Part shown: positions 15,691-23,044 of the stretch, one piece after another
Numbering within the stretch: the stretch's first letter is position 1
Layout: each line of letters starts with the position of its first letter
Assembly: GCF_041821065.1 (NCBI RefSeq)
Contig: NZ_JBGUAX010000002.1
Location: forward strand, 372,001 to 436,000
Source of the DNA: Egicoccus sp. AB-alg2
GTDB lineage: Bacteria > Actinomycetota > Nitriliruptoria > Nitriliruptorales > Nitriliruptoraceae
Direction of reading: 5' to 3'
Length of the DNA: 64,000 nucleotides
Program-made: the position numbers and the translations under genes
The notes under the pieces: model-generated
Database searches by the model: none
What the model was told of the DNA's origin: nothing
What the model saw: only the letters and a program-made list of their open reading frames with translations

Positions 15691-17046
15691 CTAGGACAGC
15701 GCCACGAGACTCCGCAGCGCCGCCACCGCCAGGGGCAGCAGCACCGCCAGGGCGACGGCGCCCAGGATGCTGGCGATCAGCCAGCGGCCCGTACGCCGCG
15801 GTGGCTGGGCCGCCGGGATCGCGACGGTCGGCTCCGATGTCGGGATCGCGACCGTCGGCTCCGACGTCCCGTCCGCGACCGTGTCGTCGTCCCGTTCCAG
15901 CGTGGCGACCGGCACCCGCGCCGTGCGGTCGACGTCGTCCTCGTCCGTGGATCGCCACGCGGTCGCGTCGGCTGTCGGGACGTCGCCCTCCCCGGCCTCG
16001 TCGTCGCCGTCCTCCGGCGTGTCCCCGGCTGCCGTGTCGGTGGCCTGGCCGACGTCGTGGCGTGCACCGGTGTCGGCCTCGTGGTCCACCTCGCCACCAT
16101 CGGGCTCGGGTTCGAGATCCAGCCACGACGGCGCCAGCGGCCTGGTGGCGTCGGCGTCCCTGGCCGCGGCATCGTCCCCGCCCGGGGCGGGCTCCGCCGC
16201 CCCGGCCGAGGCCGCGGTGGACGGCTGGAGCCGTGGGATCGGCTCGACGGGGTCGTCGACCGGCGTGGGCTCGTCGTCGGTGGCGAACAGCGGCTCGTCG
16301 AGCGTGTCCGCAGCGTGTGCGGTGCTACCGCGCGCCGCATGGGGGGCGGCACCCGGATCCTCGGCCACCTCGTCGTCGGCCAGGACCCACACCTCGCCGT
16401 CGTCCGGGTCGTCGTCGCGCGCGGCGGACCCGCCATCGGCCGCAGCTGCCTCGGCAGCCGGTCGCTCGGCGGCCGGCTCCTCGTCGTCGACCAGGCGGGG
16501 CAGCGGCTCGTCCTCGATGGTGACCGGGCGCCGGACGTCCACAGGGATGGGCGGCGGTCCCTCGGCGCCGTGCTGGGCCAGGACGGACGCGACGATGCGC
16601 CGCGCGATGGTCGCCGCGTCCTCGGCCACGTCGGCCTCTGCGGCAGGGGCGGCGGGACTGGGCTCGGCCGGCACGACGGCGGGACGGCCCGGGACCGGCT
16701 GCAGGACCGGGGTCGCGGGCGCGGGGCCGGGCTCCTCGGCCTCAGCGACCACCGGCAGGTCCTCGGCGAGCGAACGGCTGGCCTCCGCGTGCGCGGCGAG
16801 GACCTCGGCGACGATCCGCTTCGCCGCCTGGCGCGCAGGGCTGTCCTCCAGCGCGTCGGGCACGGCGGCGGGGTCGCCGACGTGCGGCCCGAGGCCCCCG
16901 GGGACCCCCGGCTCGGCCGGCGCGGGCTCCGCGGCGGGCGCCGACGTCGCCTCCTGACCCTGATGTAGGGCGTCGTCGGCGGCCTCGTGGGCGGCGAGCA
17001 CCTCGCGGACGATCCGCTGCGCGATCTCGCGCGCGTCCTCGGACAC
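15691..17046 (-). CDS. Acidic tail-anchored protein with three helical repeats
   Basis: I do not recognise a family for this 451-residue protein. A helical motif of about 18 residues, consensus A..IA.RIV..VLA.H, occurs three times near residues 5-22, 71-88 and 144-161, separated by Ala/Pro/Glu-rich linkers. Residues 165-415 are very acidic and low in complexity. A 27-bp direct repeat (15814-15867) encodes EPTVAIPTS twice just before the end. Residues 417-451 carry a basic patch and a single membrane helix, so the protein is probably anchored by its C-terminus with the bulk in the cytoplasm (inference). GTG at 17046 has AGGAGA upstream. Confidence 0.75.
   Translation of the reverse strand: MSEDAREIAQRIVREVLAAHEAADDALHQGQEATSAPAAEPAPAEPGVPGGLGPHVGDPAAVPDALEDSPARQAAKRIVAEVLAAHAEASRSLAEDLPVVAEAEEPGPAPATPVLQPVPGRPAVVPAEPSPAAPAAEADVAEDAATIARRIVASVLAQHGAEGPPPIPVDVRRPVTIEDEPLPRLVDDEEPAAERPAAEAAAADGGSAARDDDPDDGEVWVLADDEVAEDPGAAPHAARGSTAHAADTLDEPLFATDDEPTPVDDPVEPIPRLQPSTAASAGAAEPAPGGDDAAARDADATRPLAPSWLDLEPEPDGGEVDHEADTGARHDVGQATDTAAGDTPEDGDDEAGEGDVPTADATAWRSTDEDDVDRTARVPVATLERDDDTVADGTSEPTVAIPTSEPTVAIPAAQPPRRTGRWLIASILGAVALAVLLPLAVAALRSLVALS
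15814..15867 (-). repeat. 27-bp tandem repeat, two copies
   Basis: Two adjacent 27-bp units differ at two positions and encode the nine-residue repeat TSEPTVAIP in the tail-anchored acidic protein, just ahead of its membrane helix. Confidence 0.9.
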
Positions 17047-17141
17047 GGCCGTGTCTCCTGGTTCGACAGCAGGGAATCGGTCCGGCCGACGTCCGAGCGT
17101 AGTCCGCATGACGCGGCCCGAGTACGTCCGGGACTGGCCGC

Positions 17142-17147
17142 TAGCCT
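17142..17147 (+). promoter_or_regulatory. -10 element giving a leaderless SRAP transcript
   Basis: TAGCCT ends 8 bases before the ATG at 17156, and there is no Shine-Dalgarno sequence. That spacing places the transcription start at or next to the A of the start codon, the standard arrangement of leaderless actinobacterial genes. Confidence 0.5.
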
Positions 17148-17155
17148 GCTGTGCC

Positions 17156-17848
17156 ATGTGTGGGCGATTCCTGTCCCTGACCCAGCCCGAGCAGCTCGCT
17201 GAGCAGTTCGAGGTCGACGAGGTGCGCACCGAGCCGCTGCCGAAGCGGTGGAACGTCGCCCCGACCCAGGACGTGTACGCGATCATCGACAAGGACGGCA
17301 CCCGCCGGCTGGGCACCTTGCGGTGGGGTTTCGTGCCCTACTGGACCAAGCAGCTCAAGGGAGCACGCCAGCCCATCAACGCCCGCATCGAGACGGTCTC
17401 GACCACCAAGATGTTCGGGGACGCCTTCCGACGCCACCGCTGCCTGCTGCCCGCGGACGGCTTCTACGAGTGGCAGAGCCGTCCCGACCAGGACCGCAAG
17501 CAGCCCTACCACCTGGCCGACCCGGACAGTTGCCCCCTGGCCTTCGCCGGCATCTGGACGGTGTGGCGCGACCCGAAGGACCCGGACGCCGACCCGGTGT
17601 TCTCCACGGCGATCGTCACGACCGAGGCCAAGGGCCAGATGCGCGAACTGCACGACCGGATGCCGGTGATGCTGCCGCGCCGGCTGTGGGACGACTGGCT
17701 CGACGCCTCCGAGGAGGAGGCGCCCCACCTCGTGGATGCCGTCGCCGCCCTCGGTGCGCCGCGCCTGACCGCCACTCCGATCGTCGACCGGGTCAACAAC
17801 GTCCGCAACGAAGGCCCGGAACTGCTCGAGCGCGCCGCCGAGGACTGA
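17156..17848 (+). CDS. SRAP-domain abasic-site DNA-protein crosslink protein (YedK/HMCES family)
   Basis: The 230-residue protein begins MCGRF. After Met removal the Cys becomes the N-terminal residue that forms a thiazolidine crosslink with abasic sites in single-stranded DNA. Other family residues are present: Asn in RWNVAPTQ, Glu in DGFYEWQ, and His in LHDRMPVML. Length and layout match the family. The start is fixed by the essential Cys2. It shields abasic sites during replication and is not part of an SOS operon here; no LexA box is visible. Confidence 0.95.
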   Translation: MCGRFLSLTQPEQLAEQFEVDEVRTEPLPKRWNVAPTQDVYAIIDKDGTRRLGTLRWGFVPYWTKQLKGARQPINARIETVSTTKMFGDAFRRHRCLLPADGFYEWQSRPDQDRKQPYHLADPDSCPLAFAGIWTVWRDPKDPDADPVFSTAIVTTEAKGQMRELHDRMPVMLPRRLWDDWLDASEEEAPHLVDAVAALGAPRLTATPIVDRVNNVRNEGPELLERAAED

Positions 17849-17854
17849 CCGGGG

Positions 17855-19249
17855 TCATTCGCCGCGCGCCTCGGCGGCGAGCCGTTCGGCGTCCTTGGCC
17901 CGGGCCGCGATGCCCAGACCGTCCAGGCCCGCGCCCCCGACGTGCAGGCCCGGCACGGCCTCCAGAGCATGCCGGATGCGCTCCACCCGTGCCCGGTGCC
18001 CGATGTCGTACTGCGGCAGGGCGTCCCGCCACCGCTGCACGTGCCAGGCCCGGGCCCGTCCGCGGATGCCGGCGGCCTCCCGGACCTCCGCGTCCACCCG
18101 GGCGGCCAACTCGTCGTCGGCCAGGTCCAGCCCGGAGGCGTCGTCCACGCGCCCGACGCTGGCCCGCAGCAGGAACCGCTCGCGGTCGGCGTGGTGGGGC
18201 CACTTGCGCGAGGTCCAGGTCGCGGCCTTGATCAGCCGCCCTTCCGAGCGTGGGACGAGCAGTCCGCTGCCGCCAGGCACGTCGGCGGCGTCGGCATGGT
18301 CGTAGGCCAGCGCCACGACACCGACCGACGCGCTGGGAATCCCCGCCAACTCGCGGGCGGCGTCGTCACAGACCCCGACCAGCAGGCGGGCCGCCACCGC
18401 GGGCGGGACGGCCAGCACCACCCGGTCGAAGGTGACCTCACGGCCGGCGACGTCGAGGTGCCAGACGTCTTCCGCCCGCTGCAGGGCCTGCACGGGACGG
18501 TCGACGTGGACACGGTCGGCGAGGTCGTCGCGGAGGCGGCCGATGACCCGCGACATGCCACCGCGGACCGTCAGGAACACCGGCCGGGCGTCCGCCGCCG
18601 CCTTGACCCGGTGCTCGTGCAGGCCGCGCTGCAGCGACCGGTGCTCGCGGGCCGCGGCCCACACCGGCGGGACGGTCGCCTGGGTGCTCAGCCGGTCGGC
18701 CCGGCCGGCGTAGACGCCGCCCAGCAGCGGCTCGACCAGGGCGTCGACGACCGCCGGGCCGAACCGCTCCCCCACCAGGTCGGCGACGCTGCGGTCACCG
18801 ACGACGCGGCGGCGCGGCAGCAGCGGCTCCATCGCCGCCCGGGCCAGCGCCGCAGGCGACAGGACCCCGGAGCGGGCCAGGGCGCGCAGGTCGGTGGGCA
18901 CCCCGAAGACGGTGCCCGCCGGCAGCGGCCGCAGCCGGCCGCGCGCCCAGACGTGCACCTGCCCGCTGGCCGGGGCCACGAGGTCGTCGTCACCGAACCC
19001 GAGCGCGCGGACGAGCCGCTCCCCCTCCGGGTGCCGTGCCAGGAACGCATCGGCACCGACGTCCAGCGGGGCGTCACCGAGGTGGATGGTGTGCACCTCG
19101 CCGCCGAGGCGCCCGTCCGCCTCGAACACGGTGACGTCCATCTCGTCACGCAGGTGCCAGGCGGTCGCGAGCCCCGTGATCCCGCCACCGACGACGGCGA
19201 CGCGCGTGCGACGACGGGCGGCCGCGGGGGTCGCCGGCGTCGCGCTCAC
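17855..19249 (-). CDS. hemY: HemY-type coproporphyrinogen/protoporphyrinogen oxidase
   Basis: This 464-residue FAD-dependent amine-oxidase-fold protein has the dinucleotide motif VAVVGGGITGLATAWHL, then EADGRLGG. The C-terminus HVGGAGLDGLGIAARAKDAERLA fits the FAD-closing segment of HemY/CgoX. In Actinobacteria this enzyme normally oxidises coproporphyrinogen III to coproporphyrin III in the coproporphyrin-dependent heme pathway (family knowledge). The GTG start overlaps the upstream stop as GTGA, and it is the third gene of the hemE-X-hemY operon. The HemQ/ChdC gene expected to finish this pathway is not in the window. Confidence 0.92.
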   Translation of the reverse strand: MSATPATPAAARRRTRVAVVGGGITGLATAWHLRDEMDVTVFEADGRLGGEVHTIHLGDAPLDVGADAFLARHPEGERLVRALGFGDDDLVAPASGQVHVWARGRLRPLPAGTVFGVPTDLRALARSGVLSPAALARAAMEPLLPRRRVVGDRSVADLVGERFGPAVVDALVEPLLGGVYAGRADRLSTQATVPPVWAAAREHRSLQRGLHEHRVKAAADARPVFLTVRGGMSRVIGRLRDDLADRVHVDRPVQALQRAEDVWHLDVAGREVTFDRVVLAVPPAVAARLLVGVCDDAARELAGIPSASVGVVALAYDHADAADVPGGSGLLVPRSEGRLIKAATWTSRKWPHHADRERFLLRASVGRVDDASGLDLADDELAARVDAEVREAAGIRGRARAWHVQRWRDALPQYDIGHRARVERIRHALEAVPGLHVGGAGLDGLGIAARAKDAERLAAEARGE

Positions 19250-19965
19250 GGCGCGTCCCCGCCGTCGTCGTCATCGTCCAGTCCGAAGGGGACGTCCGCC
19301 TCGTCGTCCAGTTCGTGACCCGCCACCGTCTGCACCACCGTGGTCAGCAGATCGAGTTGGGTGGCGCGGCCGAGGTCGACACAGGTCAACCGGATCCCGA
19401 GGCGGTCCGCGGTGGCGACCAACTGCGGATCGGCACCCGTGCCCGGTGCGACCGGGCACTCGACGACGTCGCGCCGGCCGTGGGCCTCGACGACGGTCGT
19501 GAGCGCATCGACGGCGGTCGGCGTGCGGGTCCGACCGCGCCAGGCGATGGAACGGGACGCGAGGTCGACGCGCGCCTCGATGGCGGCCGCGACCTCGCGC
19601 AGGAACATCAGGTCCTGGGCCTCGACGTCCTCACCCGGGTCCGGGGCGGTGACCAGCACGTGGGCGCCGTTCTTCGCGCCGGGGGCGACCGCCTGGGCCA
19701 GCGCGTCGGCGAGCTGCGGCAGTGCGTACCAGGACACCACCCCGGCGTAGGCAGGCAGCGTCGCCGAGCCGTCGGCGTGAAGGTCCGGCAGTACCGGCCA
19801 CGGCACGGCCGCCATGCCGACCACCAGGTCCGCCTCCTCGCCGAGCCGGCCGGCGACCTCGAGGTGGTCGTCAGCGGTGGTGGCGACGACACGGGCGCCG
19901 GTGCGCTCGCCGAGCGCGCGAACCAGGCCGGCACCGCCGAGCAGGGCGATCGCGAACTCATCCAT
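19246..19965 (-). CDS. Ferrochelatase-like protein lacking catalytic residues
   Basis: The 239-residue protein is coupled on both sides: its ATG lies inside the end of hemE and its stop overlaps hemY. I see a spaced resemblance to class I ferrochelatase. VVSWYALPQL (76-85) matches the conserved SWY..P segment. VLVTAPDP (103-110) sits where ferrochelatases have the catalytic His of SAHSLP. DVVECPVAPGTGADPQ (166-181) sits where they have PVGF..DHLE with the catalytic Glu. Both His and Glu are absent, and the N-terminal domain is shortened. The tail has five consecutive Asp. The relation is my inference from motif order and needs a profile search; a regulatory or carrier role is possible. Confidence 0.6.
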   Translation of the reverse strand: MDEFAIALLGGAGLVRALGERTGARVVATTADDHLEVAGRLGEEADLVVGMAAVPWPVLPDLHADGSATLPAYAGVVSWYALPQLADALAQAVAPGAKNGAHVLVTAPDPGEDVEAQDLMFLREVAAAIEARVDLASRSIAWRGRTRTPTAVDALTTVVEAHGRRDVVECPVAPGTGADPQLVATADRLGIRLTCVDLGRATQLDLLTTVVQTVAGHELDDEADVPFGLDDDDDGGDAP

Positions 19966-21067
19966 CGGCCGGCTCCGCGCCCCGGCCGCGCCGGTCGCCG
20001 ACGCGGCCCTCACGGTGCACCAGCTCCACCACGTTGCGGAGGATGGCCGGATCCGTGGCCGGCAGTACGCCATGGCCGAGGTTGAACACGTGGTCGACGG
20101 CGCGGTCCGCGGCCGCGAGCACGTCCAGCACGCGCCGCTCGACACCCTCCCACGGTCCGAGGCAGACGGCCGGTTCGAGGTTGCCCTGCATGCCCACCCC
20201 GGTCGGGATGCGGCGGCGGGCGTCGGCGAGCGGGACGCGCCAGTCCACGCCGACGACGTCAGCGGCGCCCTCGGCCGCCATCGCACCGAGCAGTTCACCG
20301 GTGCCGACCCCGAAGTGGATGCGCGGTACCCCGAGTTCGCCGATCGCGTCCAGGATGCGGCGGCTGTGCGGCAGCACGTAGCGGGCGTAGTCCTCGGGAT
20401 GCAGCGCACCGGCCCAGGAGTCGAACAGCTGGACCGCGCTGGCGCCGCGCTCGACCTGCGCCGTCAGCGACACGAGCGTGATGTCGGCCAACCGCTCCAT
20501 CAGCACGTGCCAGGTGGCCTCGTCGGCGTACATCAGGGCTTTGGTGCGGCTGTACGACTTCGAGGGGCCGCCCTCGATCAGGTAGCTGGCGACCGTGAAC
20601 GGTGCGCCGGCGAATCCGATCAGCGGGACGGGGAGCTCGCGGGCGAGGATCGAGACCGTCTCCAGCACGAAGGCCAGGTCGGTGTCGGGCTCCAGCGGCC
20701 GCAGCCGGTCCACGTCGGCCGGCGTGCGGAACGGCTGCTCGACGACCGGACCGACGCCGGGCTCGATCTCGACCCCGACCCCCAGCGCCTGGACGGGTGT
20801 GACGATGTCGGAGAACAGGATCGCGGCGTCCACCCCGTAGCGGCGCACGGGCTGCAGGGTCACCTCGGCGGCCAGCTCCGGCGTGTGCACGACCTCCTCG
20901 AAGGTGTGCTGGGCGCGGATGGCGCGGTACTCGGCCAGGGCGCGGCCGGCCTGGCGCATGAACCAGACCGGCACGTGGTCGTGCGGCAGCCCGCGGCAGG
21001 CGAGCACGAACGCGCTGTCGTCGTGTGGCCGGGCGGGCACGGCGGCATCGAGGTCGGTGACGGTCAT
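19958..21067 (-). CDS. hemE: Uroporphyrinogen decarboxylase
   Basis: The 369-residue enzyme converts uroporphyrinogen III to coproporphyrinogen III. The N-terminal signature VPVWFMRQAGRALAEYR holds the conserved RQAGR arginine loop, and AAILFSDIVTP contains the substrate-binding Asp. GFAGAPFTVASYLIEGG, SWAGAL and FNLGHGVLP are also family segments. ATG at 21067 follows a leader of about 33 bases from a TACGGT -10. It is the first gene of the hemE-X-hemY operon; the next ORF starts eight bases before the end of hemE. Confidence 0.97.
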   Translation of the reverse strand: MTVTDLDAAVPARPHDDSAFVLACRGLPHDHVPVWFMRQAGRALAEYRAIRAQHTFEEVVHTPELAAEVTLQPVRRYGVDAAILFSDIVTPVQALGVGVEIEPGVGPVVEQPFRTPADVDRLRPLEPDTDLAFVLETVSILARELPVPLIGFAGAPFTVASYLIEGGPSKSYSRTKALMYADEATWHVLMERLADITLVSLTAQVERGASAVQLFDSWAGALHPEDYARYVLPHSRRILDAIGELGVPRIHFGVGTGELLGAMAAEGAADVVGVDWRVPLADARRRIPTGVGMQGNLEPAVCLGPWEGVERRVLDVLAAADRAVDHVFNLGHGVLPATDPAILRNVVELVHREGRVGDRRGRGAEPADG

Positions 21068-21100
21068 GTCGGCCTTCGAAGGACGCGGGGATCGGGTCGC

Positions 21101-21106
21101 ACCGTA
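21101..21106 (-). promoter_or_regulatory. Candidate -10 of the hemE operon
   Basis: On the minus strand TACGGT fits TANNNT and lies 33 bases upstream of the hemE ATG, within the 103-base gap after the cupin gene. Confidence 0.4.
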
Positions 21107-21170
21107 CCCGCGCGCCCACCCGCCCCTGCCGTCCGGTGCAGGGCATCACGGCCCGTGCCGTGGAGCAGGA

Positions 21171-21653
21171 TCAGATCGGGTCGGAGACACCCAAGGGTGG
21201 CCCGCGGAACTCGAGGCCGTGGGCGAGCCCGAGTTCGGCCAGCGTTTCCGGAGCCGCCGGACCCGCGGGCGACCCGGCGGCGAAGTCCCGGAAGAACCGC
21301 TCCAGACCGGCCGGGGTGGTGACGATCAGCAATCGTCCTGGCTCGTCGCCGACGTTCTGGAAGCAGTGCGGGGTTCCTCGCGGCCCGTAGGCCATACCGC
21401 CGATCGACGCCTGGAGCATCACCTCGCCCACCTTGAAGCGGAACTCCCCGTCGAGGACGAACCAGAGTTCGTCGTCGTTGCGGTGCTCGTGCAGCGCTGG
21501 GCCCTGCTTGGGACCGATCACGAGCTCGATCACGGTCATCGAGCCGTTGGTCTGCGCCGCGTCGGCCTTGACCACGGCTCGGTCCCCCGTCGGCGTCTCC
21601 AGGACGCTGCCCTCGCCAGCCTGCACAGCGAAGGGTGGGTGGGGAGGCGACAT
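21171..21653 (-). CDS. Single-domain cupin protein
   Basis: The 160-residue protein has a single cupin barrel. Cupin motif 1 reads ALHEHRNDDELWFVLDGEF, with two His and a Glu as metal ligands, and motif 2 is GPRGTPHCFQNVGDEP with the third His. All four ligands of a metal-dependent cupin are present. No other domain is attached, and the short C-terminus (about 30 residues) is Ala/Pro-rich. The substrate is unknown; such proteins include small dioxygenases, epimerases and sensors. It is followed at 103 bases by hemE and preceded at 19 bases by the SRPBCC gene on the same strand, so it is probably cotranscribed with the latter. Confidence 0.88.
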   Translation of the reverse strand: MSPPHPPFAVQAGEGSVLETPTGDRAVVKADAAQTNGSMTVIELVIGPKQGPALHEHRNDDELWFVLDGEFRFKVGEVMLQASIGGMAYGPRGTPHCFQNVGDEPGRLLIVTTPAGLERFFRDFAAGSPAGPAAPETLAELGLAHGLEFRGPPLGVSDPI

Positions 21654-21672
21654 GTCCTGCCTCCTGTCGATG

Positions 21673-22116
21673 TCAGGAACGACCCGACTCCAGATTGGCC
21701 TTCAGGCGTGCGAGGTCCTGCGTGGTGGAGCGACGCATGGCCGACTCCAACACTCCTGCGCCCAGACGCGCGAAGCCCGACGGCTCGCCGGTGTTGCGCA
21801 GCGTCATGCGGGTGCCAGCCTCGACGGGTTCCCACGTGTAGGTGGTCTCCATCGGGAACGGCCCCTGCGCGGTGCTCATCGCCAGACGCTCTGCTGGCAC
21901 GAACGCCGTGACCCGGTAGGTGTAGCTGATCCGGCGGCCGAGAAACCGTGCGACGAAGTCCATTTCGGAGCCGACCACCAGCGGCGGCTCGGTACGCCAC
22001 TGGATCGACTGGATGTTCACATACCACTCGGGCGCATGCCTGGGGTCGCTGGCGTAGGCCGCCACCTCCTCGACCGGGCGGTCGATCACGGTTTCCACCA
22101 GCACGTCGACGGGCAT
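21673..22116 (-). CDS. SRPBCC (START-like) ligand-binding protein
   Basis: The 147-residue protein fills a single SRPBCC fold: MPVDVLVETVIDRPVEEVAAY, DPRHAPEWY, then an antiparallel sheet region (YRVTAFVPAERL, TTYTWEPVEAGTRMTLRNTG) and a long C-terminal helix ending LARLKANLES. This is the polyketide cyclase/dehydrase-type layout commonly annotated as a SRPBCC family protein. The ATG at 22116 has GGAAAGG upstream and gives the canonical N-terminus. Its ligand is unknown. It precedes the cupin gene by 19 bases. Confidence 0.85.
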   Translation of the reverse strand: MPVDVLVETVIDRPVEEVAAYASDPRHAPEWYVNIQSIQWRTEPPLVVGSEMDFVARFLGRRISYTYRVTAFVPAERLAMSTAQGPFPMETTYTWEPVEAGTRMTLRNTGEPSGFARLGAGVLESAMRRSTTQDLARLKANLESGRS

Positions 22117-22347
22117 CTCGAAGCCTTTCCGCGGGCCCGGGGACCCGGACCTGGCGGGGCCACCTGCCGCGAGCCCGAGGGACCCGCGTGGGCCTCGTTC
22201 GCGCAACCACCTCCATCGTCAGCGGCTGGGGGCCAGCGGTCAACCCCAGGCGGCGACGAGGCTGGCAGCGTCGAGCGTCGACGGGTCCGCGGGGGTAGTC
22301 CCTAGCCTCGCAGCTGTCGGCGTACTCGTTCAGCACGGAGATCGACC

Positions 22348-22899
22348 ATGCGTGGCGAGGGTCCTTTCGTCCGCGAGGCCGAAGTCGGCGATGCGGCTGC
22401 CATCGCCGCACTGCAGGTTCGCTCGTGGCAGGCGGCCTATCGCGGCATCGTGCCGGATGCCGTTCTCGACCACCTGACCGAGGACGCCTGGCGCCAGCGG
22501 TGGATCGATCAACTCACCGGAGCCGGACGTGACGGGGTCCATCGACTCGTCTCGAGCGACGCGGTGGACGGACCGGCACGCGCGGTCGCAGCTTGCGGGC
22601 CCGCGCTGGTGCCGTCGGTCGCGCTGACCGCCCAGCTCTACGTGCTGTACGCCGACCCACCGAGTTGGGGACGCGGGCACGGCGGCGCCCTGCTGCGCCG
22701 CGTCCACGAACTCCTCGCTGCCGACGGACACGCCGGTGCCCTGCTGTGGGTGGCCGCAGCCAACGACCGCTCGATCGGGTTCTACGAGCATCATGGATGG
22801 GCGAGGGACGGGGAGACCCAGCGTGAGGAGGTGGCGGGCGCGACGTTCGACGAGGCACGAATGGTGCGCGACCTCGCTGACTGGCGACCGCCGTCGTGA
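22348..22899 (+). CDS. GNAT-family N-acetyltransferase
   Basis: The 183-residue protein has the GNAT fold: VREAEVGDAAAIAALQVRSW at the N-terminus, LYVLYADPPSWGRGHGGALL as motif A (acetyl-CoA pyrophosphate loop, here WGRGHG instead of the usual Q/RGxGxG/A), and ANDRSIGFYEHHGWARDGE as motif B. The length is normal. ATG at 22348 is preceded by GGAGA, and TAGCCT about 40 bases upstream could be its -10. The substrate cannot be inferred. It ends 145 bases before the start of the DUF3604 gene on the same strand. Confidence 0.88.
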   Translation: MRGEGPFVREAEVGDAAAIAALQVRSWQAAYRGIVPDAVLDHLTEDAWRQRWIDQLTGAGRDGVHRLVSSDAVDGPARAVAACGPALVPSVALTAQLYVLYADPPSWGRGHGGALLRRVHELLAADGHAGALLWVAAANDRSIGFYEHHGWARDGETQREEVAGATFDEARMVRDLADWRPPS

Positions 22900-23044
22900 T
22901 GTGCGGTGCCCCGGCGCACCCACCGCCTCGGGCGGGCCCGACGACGCCCGCCGAGAGCCTGCTCGCCAGAACCGACGCGCAGCAGGCCCCCTCGTCAGTA
23001 CCGTGCCACCCGTCAACATCGGTGACGTTGATCGGCGGCGGCCC

